Source of the DNA: Coptis chinensis
Lineage: Eukaryota; Streptophyta; Magnoliopsida; Ranunculales; Ranunculaceae
Length of the DNA: 64,000 bases
Direction of reading: 5' to 3'
Assembly (NCBI GenBank): GCA_015680905.1
Contig: CM027382.1
Span: 15,845,501-15,909,500 of the forward strand
Shown: positions 48,821 through 60,699 of the stretch, in pieces
Layout: each line of letters starts with the position of its first letter
How positions within the stretch are numbered: the stretch's first letter is position 1
Program-made: the position numbers and the translations under genes
Notes under the pieces: generated by a model
Databases searched by the model: none
What the model was told of the DNA's origin: nothing
The model's input: the letters and a program-made list of their open reading frames with translations, nothing else

Positions 48821-48822
48821 GC

Positions 48823-49400
48823 CTAAGTCAATCCCTCATATCGGCCAAATCCTCTCGCAGTATCTCCACCAAAAATATACTTATTACTGTCATCATAAGG
48901 TGGCAGATTGATGCATTCCCGCGTTACTGGATTACACATGTACAGAAGACTAGAATCACCAGTAAAGGTAGCTTAGCATGTCTGTGATAAACAAATCAAA
49001 CCATTAGAAGAACCAGCTACTGCAGGATAGATAAGATTGTACTTAATTGGAGGGTGATTTATTTTTGTAATTACAGGATTTTGACCATCATCATATTCCT
49101 CGTAGTAAAGCTCACGGTGACAAGTATTATCCTTCTTAATCAGAAGGATGTGACCCGAGTCTCTGTTTTGAGTGTACAGCTGAAGTTGATGATCGTAAGG
49201 AAGCAAGGGTCATGGATTGTGTTGGACCAAGATTTGCAAACAAGCTAGTTTGTCCGAGGGAGTCGATTGGGTAGTCTTGAAAGTATCTACAATTAGAGAT
49301 AAGGAAACGATGTGGAACAAGTTCTTTGAATGCGATAATGCTAGGGAACTTGCTCGATGGTTCACCTTGGGGTTGTTGATGCACCTAGACTCGCGGGTCG
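48823..49400 (-). pseudogene. F-box protein gene fragment captured in CACTA-B (copy 2)
   Basis: The minus strand, read in order, gives SKNLFHIVSLSLI and LACLQILVQHNP (the region after an F-box motif), then LPYDHQLQLYTQNRDSGHIL, YEEYDDGQNP and AGSSNGLICLSQT. It continues with SSLLYMCNPVTRECINLPPY and DDSNKYIFGGDTARGFG. The series (S)xNGLICL ... CNPVTREcxxLPP ... GFG is the signature of plant F-box-associated domains, which select targets for SCF ubiquitin ligases. A TAA after SQTC and at least one frameshift near 49215 break it, and the F-box itself is not clearly visible. It lies between the TNPA-like gene and the left subterminal repeats, so it travels inside the transposon. Family call moderate; expression unknown. 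Confidence 0.6.
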
Positions 49401-49419
49401 ATGCACCTAGTTAGGATTG

Positions 49420-51149
49420 CAAAGGAGAGAGGATAAAACTAGAAGGGACTTGAATAGTGTCAGCATAAGTCTGTGGACAATAAGATCATCTGAAGGCATG
49501 GCTTTGGATAGAACTAAACGGGAAACAATCAGGACCTCCAACCCATGAATTTTAGTTAGGCAATGAGTGTTGATATTTATTTGTGCATGTGACTACAAAG
49601 ATGAACCAAAAGTAAGAAGCTATGAAGCACGGACACTTTCGATCGCGATTGATCCTAAACTAGCAGAGATGGTCAATTAATAAATTTAAACGGAAACAAA
49701 GCAAGAAGGAGGGACAAGAACGCAAGCGAAGCTATCCGTTCAAACAAATTTTAAAATTGAAAGTGTGTATCTTTGAAAATGCAAAGATAGCAGACCTTAA
49801 TAGTTATGATCACCACCGAACGACCCTAGATGCACTATTGGTGGACTAGAACTACAAAACATCTTGCAAAGCTTTTTAGCTTGTGATCAATAGCGTAAGT
49901 CTACATCTTATTGATCAACTATGGGTGCCTTTGAAATCGAAAAATCTAGCGGATCCACAACACTAGTTACCTAATTGGATGATTATCACCAACCACCACC
50001 TAGAAACTCTCCCCCGGATAATAATAACCTTCCTCTTCGATGCCCAAATAAAACAAAGAACCACAAAGACCTACTCTTTTACACCAAAGCAAGTGCGGGG
50101 TTATCTTCAATTTTAAGATCTCTTCTAAACCATACTATACTACTACAACCGCTATTACCACCACCACCATGAACAAGTCCACTTGACATTTTTTTTTCTT
50201 AGCAACTCAAACCCAAGAAAACAACCCTCAGATCAAATCTATGTTACGGTCATGTAGTAATAATTACTACAATTTGTGGAAAGAGAAGTTTTAGGACTTA
50301 TAACAAGATTGCCTTTTCTTTTTCTAGTATGGTTTAGGCCAACAAATGTATGGGTCATAGATTCTGCTCTTATCCCCTTGAACTTGTAATGTTTTTATCC
50401 TTATTCTAAGTAAATTATTACTGCTGTGGTGGAGTGGAGAGTGGGATTATGGTCGGTCAAGAGGTTGCAAAGGAAGCAGAGGGAAGTCGATGCAAAGGCA
50501 AAGAAGCTTTTCCGGGAAGCTAAAGAATGATGACACTAAAAAACAAAAATACGCCTAACCTGATGGTTCATGCGAGATAAAAGCTCAAAGACAAAGTTAC
50601 AAGCTTTTCCCAGATTGATGAATGTATGTGACTGTAAATATAGGACTTGTGAAGGCAACTAGTGCAGGGAGACAAAATGATAGACCTTTATCCTTTGTCC
50701 TAACCTTTATCCTTCGGATATTCCTTCTATCCTTTGCTACTGTTTAATAGGGGGGCTCGTGGAAAGAACCTAAACTCAAAAAACAAGCACTACCGTGAAA
50801 GGAACAAGGCCGATATGGATAGGCTAGGATCGGGGAAGGTTGGAAGCTCAACCATCAACAAAAATGCTCGAGGGAAGGGCTGGGCTCTAGAATAGCGTTT
50901 AAGCCATGCATGTTGAACCAACTCTTTTAAGGTAACATATGAGACCGATCAAATGTAGGAATTAGTCTTTGGTTATCCGACGCCTTAAAGGTTCGCATTA
51001 ACACACCAAGCTTTCAAGGAATTATCAATGCCTCGATGTGTACACCTAATTGTCAATCATATATCCCTAATTGTGTGAAAAAAGAAAAGAAAAAACCTAA
51101 TACATCATTAACAGAAGATAAGATACCAATATTTCTTACTTGCTTAAAG
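49420..51149. other. CACTA-B interior, unassigned (copy 2)
   Basis: No gene recognised. Short frames such as 49975-50172 are not supported. The part from 50420 to 51000 has a mixed, organelle-like texture (ttatcctttgtcctaacc). Counterpart of 10640-12380. Confidence 0.4.
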
Positions 51150-53229
51150 TTCTCAAACTACGTACCATTGAGAACCTCCATCGAAATCAGAAAGCATCCA
51201 AGCCTCCATCCTAGCTTGAACGGCCAAAACCTCTTCCAATTTAGTTCTTTGGGATACCATTTCAACAGTGAGCTCGTCATTACATTTTTCAGCTTCCTCA
51301 GCCCTCGTCTTTTGTACTTCCTCTTCAGCACTGCTCCTTTGCACTTCTTCCTCTAAGTGAATGGATCTCATCCTTCTAGCTGATGGTGGCGTGACACCAT
51401 GCCTGTCACACCCCGAATTTCGACAGAATTCGGAAAAATATTATTTGTCCCCGACTCTTCGATCTCCGAGGTGTGACGCACTCTCAACTTCCAAAAACCC
51501 ATAAACAGTTTAAAATATGCGGATAATTAAAAACCAATAAAAATTTCTATTATACAAATGTCCTCTTCATTACAAAACTTCACAAATAAGATTAAGTTAC
51601 AAATCTCTTTCCAATAACTCTTTATTTAAAATTACAAATGAAATATACAAAAAACATTGTCTAGACCGAAAATCTATATCACCTCAAGGGAAAACAAAAC
51701 AGATCCTGAGATGCAACGCTAACGCAAACCACAAGCAGCAACCACTCTTCTTCAACACTAAACCTGTCAAAACTTATCAACTATGTTCATTGAATGAACA
51801 CACCCGATAAGCAAACATGCAAAATCGGGTCAAGATTATAAAATGCTGGTGTGAGTAGCTCTAAAACAACATATACTTATACAAATATATACATAATCTA
51901 TAATGGCAATTAGTTCCTCCACCGGCGCCTTTAACTTTCAACGACTAAAAAACAACATCCTTAAATACAATAATTTAGGGTAGTTCCTCCATCGAGGCTT
52001 TTAACTTCCCACTAAACCACACAACAAACTATAATGCGATCATAAATAAAGTATGTAGTTCTTCCATCGAGGCCTTTAGGTTTTAACTAAACAAATAACC
52101 AACTAAACATATTACCATAATTAGATTATTTCGGGCTTTCTTTGCGTGTCCCTAAAATTCACGCCAGATCTATGTCTTACCTAGTTTCCGCGGCTACCAC
52201 AATCGCTACCCAACGCCGAACATGTACATCCACATGCCTCCTTACATAATGAACCACTCCGCATGCGTAACCACCCCCGAGGGATGCCGCGACACCGTAA
52301 ATCCTCACACGGAAGCAATTATGTAAGTAATGCCACTATTCGGCATAAAATATATAGCCATCATCGCTCTATTTTCGCGAACGGAATAATCAAGCCACTA
52401 TTCGGCTACGGGGAGGGCCATTCAGCTTTTATCGAATGCCGGCGGTGGCACCCGCCGCCAGATTAACCGAACGCGGAAAGGGCCACCGAAGGCCATTCAG
52501 ATTAACTGAAACGCCAAAAGGGCCAATCACATGAGTTGTGGTAGTCAGGTTCTAGGATTTTCGTTACATAATTTATTCATGTGTCATACATTAATGACTC
52601 ATAAACATTCCACTATATCACGTGCAGGTCACTTGCCTTATTGCACTAAGCCACAATATCTAGAAATATCACAATTATATCTCATAACCAAATTTCATTC
52701 TTTCACGTGCCAATATATTATTGCACTATACCACACTCCCGTGGGCAAATATTCACCAATACTATATTAGCATCTCACATATAAAATAATGGAGTGTATA
52801 TACATTTCTCCAAGATATTGCATTAATATAAATATCCCAAAGATATTATATCATGTCACAATGCTTCAACGTATCACATACATTTTATTATAACGATTAG
52901 GAATATAAAGTCTCCTAACATCTCAATATCGCCACGGTCAAAAATACACAATATCAATGTCAAATCTTAATTAGATAATGACCACCAAATTTTATACAAG
53001 CTTCCACAGCATTTTAGCATTTGATTGTCCATACAATATACACATAAAACGATACCGGATAAGATAAACGTACCCACAAATCCCACAATCAAAGCCCAAT
53101 ATATATATATGTTTTACACACTACTCACGTCAAATCTAAATTAGATAATGACAAACCAAGTTATACAATCTCAACAATATTTTATTACTATATTTATCCA
53201 TATAATCAAATATGTGAAAAACTGGAAAA

Positions 53230-53505
53230 GTCAACATTCCCAGTCAACGGTCAAAGTCAACGGTCAACAGTCAAAGTCAACGTTCAAAGGTCAACACATC
53301 ATGGTCAAGGTCAAACTCAACATGTCATAGTCAAAGTCAAAGTCAACATGTCCTGGTCAAAGTCAACGGTCAAAGTCAAAGTCAACGGTCAAAGTCAACA
53401 TGCCATGGTCAAAGTCAAAGTCAACGGTCAAAGTCAACATGCCATGGTTAAAGTCAAAGTCAACCTACCATGGTCAAAATCAACAGGTCATGGTCAAAGT
53501 CAAAC
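53230..53505 (-). repeat. GTCAA/TTGAC minisatellite in the LTR (copy 2)
   Basis: About 30 GTCAA cores in about 275 bp, built from ggtcaaagtcaac and gtcaaagtcaaagtcaac units with catgccatgg-type spacers. Nearly every core is preceded by A or G, so on the minus strand each is a full TTGACY W-box. Confidence 0.85.
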
Positions 53506-54948
53506 TGTCTTTTCCGTGTTCGACAGGTCCAGGGTCATAGCCATGGTTCATGGCTAAGGTCAAAGTGCATGGCTCATGGGCTCATGACCAAGGTGATGGT
53601 TCGGACCCAACTGGCCAAGCCCAAACCTTAGAACCCAAAAGTCTAAAACCAATTTATTAATTCTACCCGACCCAATTGGGATCAATGTTAAGTCCTATGG
53701 ACTGGCCCCAAGCAATATTAGAAATTGGCCCAAAATAGTTAAGTGAGCGGGCCCAAAGGAAACTAATTAAACTGGTCCAACACACAAATGGTTCGGCCCA
53801 TCAATTTAACTGAACTGGTCCACAATTAAAACCAAACCGGGCCCAATCAAAACTTAATTAAACTGATCCAAAAATTACAAAACAAATAGAAAAAAGCCCA
53901 ACCACTTAAATTAGATTTCGGCCCACAATCCTCTAACTAGCTAAGGCCCAAACCGAAACCCAAAGGTTTTGGCCCAAGGCCCAAAGCCCAAATCGTCAAC
54001 AGTGCATCTTCTTCCCCAATTCTCCTCCACCACCACCAAAATCGACCACCACACCTTCCACATGACCACCCAATTAAACTAATCGGTTTTAATCCTTGCA
54101 AAAACCCCTACAACTTTACTAAAAGCTAAAACCCCAACTCTTAAACCCACCATCTTCTCCAAAACTAGATCTGGAGCTAGTACCGCCGCCATTAACAGCT
54201 TGTTTCCAAGCTTTAACAGCCCCCCTTAACACCCATCGAAACCCTCAACCACCAACACTCCATTACAAAACACAACAACCAAAAACCGTTCAACTAAACA
54301 TTTACTGGCGGTTTTCTCCAGCCGCCATTAACGAGTTCTCCGAGCTTCACTGCCCCCACTCTCCAGCACCCAATCGACAGTCCCAACACCACTCCTCAAT
54401 CCCGACGTCCATTCTCTGAACTCCCAACAACAACCAAAACAAAACAACAATAATATAAAGATAAAGGCAGTAAGATTCATGGGGCTGGCGCCTCCATGAA
54501 CGCCTGTTCAGAGCTTCGACCGTCCACCCCATATCCATCCCGACATTCTAAGTTCAAAGCAACAACTACAGCAGTTTTTAAGTTCAAACCATGAACAGGA
54601 CGCCTCCGTGCTCACGCCGCCATTAACGGCCTCCGAGCTTCGACAGTTCAAAAACTAACACATATCGACAGAACCACATAAATTATAAAAACTGGTCGGA
54701 AACACTCGACAGTAAATCCGTAAATAATAAAAAAGGCGAAAATCATAGTTTATAAAATTTGTAAATTCTAAACAGACATAAAAAATTATCGTTTTTAGTA
54801 GTGGTGAGAGATAAACTCTACTCACACCGACGTAATGTACTCGATGAATCCTCCCAAAATAATCGTCGTGCTCCAATGCTCGAGTAAACAAGCTGCCTCC
54901 ATTTTTAATATTTTTATTCTCCCAGAACCCTATTCTCTAGAACAATGT

Positions 54949-54956
54949 GTTTATAT
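54949..54956 (-). promoter_or_regulatory. TATA box of the solo LTR
   Basis: The minus strand reads gtatataaac, followed about 30 bp later by ttctagagaatagggttc, a plausible transcription start region. Present in copy 1 near 16100-16107. Confidence 0.5.
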
Positions 54957-56969
54957 ACTTGGGTTTGAAACCCAAGCCCAAAACAGACTCGGGCCCAGAA
55001 AATCAGGCCCACATGTCCCGAATCCAATCCGACGAATTTTTAAAATAAATAATTAAATTAATTAATAAATACAAAATTACGTATTTAAAAATACGGACGT
55101 TACAATGCCCAAGGCCTTTATAATATCCAGATCTTACACCCAATACTGTACTAAAAATTTCATCCTCAGTCTTTGGCTCACCACCTTCTACTTCAGACTC
55201 AACTTTAAGTTGTTGCATCCGGTTCTATAAGTTTAAACTAGGGATAAATATATGAAATTAAAGTGCAATGGTAAAAGCAAGTAAGAGTCATTTAACTTAC
55301 ATAATTTTCTTGAGCTACATGACTAGTTCATCCCTTACTACTAAAGTGGGTTCGACGGTAGAATTCAATCTTTCCCACAGTTTGTTGGGTTTCAGAGTCG
55401 CGCTAAAAAATATTTGAAAATGCATAATTTATTTTAAATAATAGTACACAACTCCAAAGCAACATAAATTATGTAAATAAAAAATAGTACCGATTCCTCA
55501 AAGAAATGTAGAAATGACTTTGAACCAGCACAATGGTTTGTTGAGAGCTTTTGCCGACATTTGAATTCTCGCTTCGCTAATTTTCTGAAGTAAAATGAAT
55601 ATTGTATTACAAGTTGTATTTGAATCATATAATCATATAATCAGTGGCTCATTGGACTCAACTTTAAACTAAGATGGGATAGATGCAAATAGCTGCATTA
55701 TTGCCTAATCTCAAGTCATGAGGAAAACAAAAGGCCTCAGCCTTAATAAAAAAAAAATTAGAACAATCCTTTCATTGGAACATAGCAGACTACCACTTCA
55801 ACCTCAAAAATATAATTATATCCTCTTTTAGATTTCCTTAATTTCCTTAAAACACATGAAACCAATCACAACAACAACAACCAACCAACAATAACCATTT
55901 AAAGGAGACCAATAAGTAAACTATCATACCTTGAAATCTTCCCTTCAAAACTAATCACAGCAAGCATCCCATTTATCTTGCGCCACGCCACTATAAGGAT
56001 TTCTTCGTGCCACTACATCATTTCCAAAACGTTTATAGTGCAAGTGAAGAAGACACCTATATCCTCTTAAGCGCTCCCCTAATATCTTGTCCACGACGTA
56101 CTTCACATGTGGAAGTTGTATATCCACATCAAACTTGTCCTACAAGAAATGCATTACAAAGTTACAAGGAATCATTCTGATATGCCATGCAACTAGAATA
56201 AAAACTTTATTACCTTAATGCGACCACGTAATGGTCCTCTCACGTCCTTTTCCACTTTATCCCAATCACTACCTGTAAGAGGTCCATGTTGTCGCGCTAC
56301 TACTCCAATCTCCCTCACGAATTGAGTACTCCACCTTCCCACAGGTCTTGCATGATCTTTGTGGATCTCTATCCTAGGTTTTTGACCAGTACTAGCTTTG
56401 TAATCAATGAGTTTCTTATTTATAGCCTTGCCTCTTTTTTTCTTAGTTGGAACTGTTAACAAAAACATTCATAAAAAGAAGAAAAAAAAAAGAAAAAAAG
56501 AAGCCTAGTCTTTTATTATTGAACTATCCAATGCATTAAACAAATCAAAATATAATCTTATTACCAATATTTGATGTGTTCACTTCGCTAACTGCTGAAA
56601 TTGGTTGTGCCCTCACTCGTCGAGCTACACAAGGCCATAACTATACACATATAAAACTTAAATTTGATAAAAAACAATTTATATCAAATGGCACATAATC
56701 TAAATACAATAATAAAGCACATTAAAAGTCATATATAAAAAGATTAATATAGCATTAAAATGGAGAGTTTCAATTCTTAATATATAAGCATGAACCTGAC
56801 TTAGCACGAAATAGATCCAACAACAAAACTATCACTTAATGTAATGCAATCCAAACAACCTGTCCTAGCTAAAATATGCTTTAACGCTTAATGTGAATGC
56901 ATGACATATATATATAGATATAGATTACCCACATACAAAATGGATAATGAAGTTTTTCATTAACATTCA

Positions 56970-59900
56970 GTCAATGTCTGTATCATCATCACTGGATACA
57001 ACATGCTCCTCTTCAGAACAATAATTTATTAATGTGTCATCTATTTCATCATCTTCCTCGTCAATAATGAAATTGTCTTTGGTTTGATGACTTTCCATAG
57101 CGGCCACGACCACATTAGCATCAACTTCGTTTGGGTCCAAATCCTCCCTATCTAGACGTATGGGTGTGAATGGTGCATTTTGAACCTCGGTGCTGCTTGC
57201 TTCATGAATTTGATCAAGTTGGACATTGTCGATATTCACCCCAACCTGCTCCTCCTGTTGATATGCTACATCACTACCTGCTTCTTCTTTCTCTGGAACA
57301 TCAAACACGTATCGAGGCTTTATCTTCTGCACAACTTTCCAACCAACACCTAATTTGGTATCATCGACGTAAAAGACTTGACATGCTTGCGTGGCTAAGA
57401 CAAACTGGTCATCTTTATACCACGTCTTGGAGCCATTAATACTAGTAAAGTGACCATCCGTTTGAATCCCCGTCCTTCTATTACCAACATCATACCAATC
57501 ACATTTGAAAAGATAAACTCGATTCCCAAATAAATAACTAACCTCAAAAACATCAGTTAACACACCATAAAAGTCAATCTCTTCTCCTTGGTGTTCCCCT
57601 TTTACTTCAACACCACTATTTTGGGTTCGGAGATTTTTTTCTCGATCCTTGGTGTGAAACCTAATACCCTTAACAATGCATCTGCTATACCGTTTCACAC
57701 GTTTATCAGGCCCACATGCCAATGAATATAATTTATCTGTCGCTTCAAAGGAGTTCTCACTACGCAATACTTGCATCTATTCATAAAATTAGTACACCAA
57801 ATTAGGAAAACATAATTAGCATATTATCCAAGTTCATAACCATTGTATAAAAAAGTAGCAATACGAGCTCTTACACGTTTTTGAAACCAACTAGGAAACA
57901 ACATTTCTTGTCTCTCATGTAAGTTGTGTGAGCTTTGTATTTCAAGCTTTATCATGTGTTGACTGCATGCATATCAAATATATATAAACTTAATAACTCA
58001 GAGTAGTTGATGATGATAAAAAAAGACTCGGTAAGCTAAATGCAATAAAACTTACTCTAAATATGTTGAAATTTCTTCAGAATTATTCAACACATAGTAA
58101 TGAGCCTTGGCATAGTCTTTTGGATCAAGAATGGAACTTGTATAGGCTCCCAAAGGCTGAACATTTTGTGTGAAAACACGAAATCCAACTTGTTGATTCT
58201 CATTACCACCATCATAGTTTCGTTCTTAACGATTGAACCGAGTTTCAACTCCTTGAAGATACATGGAGCAAAACGTGACATTCGGTGTCTACATATGCTT
58301 CAGCAATTGAACCTTCGGGGCGAGCTTTATTTCGAACATATTGTTTTAGCGTGTGTAGATACCTATTTGCATATAATACACACATGTAATATATATATAG
58401 CATATAAAAACTTGAACATGCTAATTTCAAATTAAATAAATTACTAATCGTAAACCTCACCTTTCAATAGGATACATCCACCTATACTGCATTGGTCCTC
58501 CAAGTATCGCCTCACGTGGCAAGTGGATAACCAAATGGACCATTACATCAAAGAATGCAGGAGGAAATATTTGTTCGGGCTTACAAAGTATCACCGCAAT
58601 GTCCTTTTCCATTTTCTCTAATACTTCAATTTGTAAAGTCTTGCAACATAACTCTTTAAAGAACATTCCCAACTCAACCAATGCAATGACTACATCATTG
58701 GGCACAAAACCACGTATTGCAATTGGTAGAAGTTGTTGCAAGAGAACATGACAGTCATGACTTTTCATTCATGTTATCTTACCATCTTTAGCATTTGTAC
58801 ATCTACAAATGTTAGATGCATAGCCATCGGGAAACTTCACCGACTTCAACCACTCGCAAAAAGATTTTTTCTCTGAAGATGACAATGTGTAGCATGCTGG
58901 CGGCATTACAAACTTATCACCTCTTGGGATTAGATGCAACTCTTTTCTTATACCCAATGCGGCCAAATCTAATCGAGCTTTTATTGAATCTTTTGTTTTG
59001 CTATCTATATCTAACAATGTCCCCACTACATTGTCACAGATGTTCTTCTCAACATGCATAACATCCAAGTTGTGTCGTAGCTTAAGAGTGTCCCAATACG
59101 GTAACTCAAAAAATATGCTTTTCTTTGTCCAATTCAACTCTATCTCAGTACGCTTTCTCTTCTTGTTAGGCGGCGGCTTTCCGAATTTCTGAAGAGGTTC
59201 TACATAGTTCACCTGTGATAACAATCCATCCTTAGACAACTCTTTAGGTGGCAACTTGCTCTCCCTATTTCCATCAAATAAGTGTTTGCCACGAGTTCTC
59301 CAAGGATGCCTTGGCTGCAAAAAATTACGATTGGCCATATAACACAACTTTCGACCATTCTTTAAATACATGGAAACTGTATCCTTGTTACAATTAGGGC
59401 AAGCCAGTTACCCCTTCGTGCTCCAACCAAATAAATTACCTAGTGCTGGAAAATCATTTATAGTCCATAACACTGCAGCATGCAACCGAAATGTTTCCTT
59501 TGCTACTGCATCATACGTCTCCACCCCATCATTCCATAACTCTTTTAGTTCATCAAGCAAAGGTCGTAAATAGACATCGATATCATTCCCAGGCGATGTA
59601 GGCCCTGGGATCAGTAGGCATATGAAGGTGAATGGTTCTTTCATGCACTTCCACGGTGGTAAATTATACGGCATAACCAGTACCAGCCACATACTATATT
59701 GGTTGCTCATATTGCCAAACGGGTTAAATCCATCGCTTGCGAGACCAAGGCGAACATTGCGAGGATCATTGGCAAACCACTCATGTTCCTTGTCAAAATC
59801 ACCCCAAGCTTTAGAATCTGCTGGGTGTCTAAGTACGTTCTCCTCATGCTCAAGTTTTTCTTTATGCCATCTCATATCTGCAGCATTAACCCTCGACATG

Positions 59901-60687
59901 AATAGCCTTTTGAGCCTTGGTTTAAGTGGAAAGTAACACAACACCTTCTGTGGTATTTTTTTAGTCTTGCCTTCGAAGACTTGATACCTCGGCTCATTAC
60001 ATTCTGGGCAATTTTGAAGATTTTCATTTTCTTTCCAAAACAACACACAATCATACTTGTATGCATGGATTGAGATATAACCAAGTCCCAAATTATGCAT
60101 TAATGCCTTCGCCTCGTAATGGGACTTTAGGAGTGTCTCACCTTCAGGCAATATTGCTTTAATCAACTGGAGAATCATAGTGAATGATTTGTTACTCCAG
60201 CGATTGATTATCTTCAAATGAAGCAACTTCACGACACAATCTAACTTTGAAGATTTACAACCTGGATACAAAGGTTGACGTGCTTCACTCAAAAGTTCAT
60301 CAAATGGATCTATATTACCTCCTGATTCCCTATGTTCCACATTAGGCACTAGATTATCAATGTGTATTGGAGCCTGCAAATCTTCAAACATGTCATTCAG
60401 TCCATCAAACTGTACCCCTTCACCAACATCATCGTCATCATCGTCACTTTGTTCCTCATAGTCTTCTCTGTGAAAAACCCAACGGGTGTAATTCTTGTCC
60501 ATGCCGTAAAGGTCTAGATCGTCTTTTACCTCGTCGATGTGCTTGTAATTCCTATTTTTGCATTGTTTGCATGAACATCTAGTCCTGCCCGTTGTGTATG
60601 ACCACGAGTAATCTCAACAAAATCTATAATTCCTTTTTTATAGTCAGGCCTAAACCTATTCGGCGATTGCATCCAACTCTTATCCAT
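56970..60687 (-). pseudogene. TNP2-type transposase of CACTA-B, nearly readable
   Basis: It starts ATG at 60687 (MDKSWMQSPNRFRPDYKKGI), the family's usual beginning. It continues through the Transposase-associated motif (CSCKQCKNRNY, after a 1-base shift near 60590), an Asp-rich tract and the TNP2 core (HLKIINRWSNKSFTMILQLI, SHYEAKALMHNLGLGY, LLIPGPTSPGNDIDVYL, RHNLDVMHVEKNICDN). DUF4218 follows (SHDCHVLLQQLLPIAIRG, VHLVIHLPREAILGGPMQYR), then exons at about 58362-58049 (GAYTSSILDPKDYAKAH) and about 57975-57877. DUF4216 is in the open frame 57776-56970. Two in-frame stops (TAA in WSTKG*LACPNC at about 59407; TGA in GKIT*MKSHD at about 58769) and a shift near 58280 break it. The layout is otherwise complete, unlike CACTA-A. 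Known role: catalytic transposase acting at the element ends. Confidence 0.85.
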
Positions 60688-60699
60688 TTCTAGTAATCA

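Larger units (their letters stand above)
51404..55104 (-). mobile_element. Solo LTR with 5-bp target duplication (copy 2)
   Basis: 3701 bp from TGTCACACCCCG to GGACGTTACA, flanked by atgcc at 51399-51403 and 55105-55109. The TG...CA ends, the perfect target duplication and the lack of any gag or pol domain define a solo LTR. A TATATAAAC box on the minus strand (54949-54956) lies about 150 bp inside one end. The interior has a W-box minisatellite, a GGCCCA cluster (53600-54000) and imperfect repeats of gccgccattaac near 54184, 54320 and 54617. Confidence 0.9.
51150..56632 (-). pseudogene. Transposase_24 (TNPA-like) gene of CACTA-B, split by a solo LTR
   Basis: Minus-strand exons with visible splice signals: about 56632-56565, 56452-56214 (TKKKRGKAINKKL, EIHKDHARPVGRWSTQFVRE), 56139-55930 (DKFDVDIQLPHVKYVVDK, LHLHYKRFGNDVVARR), about 55585-55495 (KLSTNHCAGSKSFLHF), about 55403-55308 (FYRRTHFSSKG) and about 55222-55105 (EDEIFSTVLGVRSGYYKGLGHG). 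The last exon, 51398-51150, has a coiled coil (HLEEEVQRSSAEEEVQKTRA). This is the plant transposase family Transposase_24 (Ptta/En/Spm), whose members bind subterminal repeats. The LTR at 51404-55104 sits between the GLGHG and coiled-coil parts of one original exon. Stops near 55950 (CD*F*RED) and after SSKG also interrupt it. Confidence 0.75.

Noticed and set aside
57170..57439. 89-codon plus-strand ORF
   Set aside because: Antisense shadow of the DUF4216 exon of TNP2.
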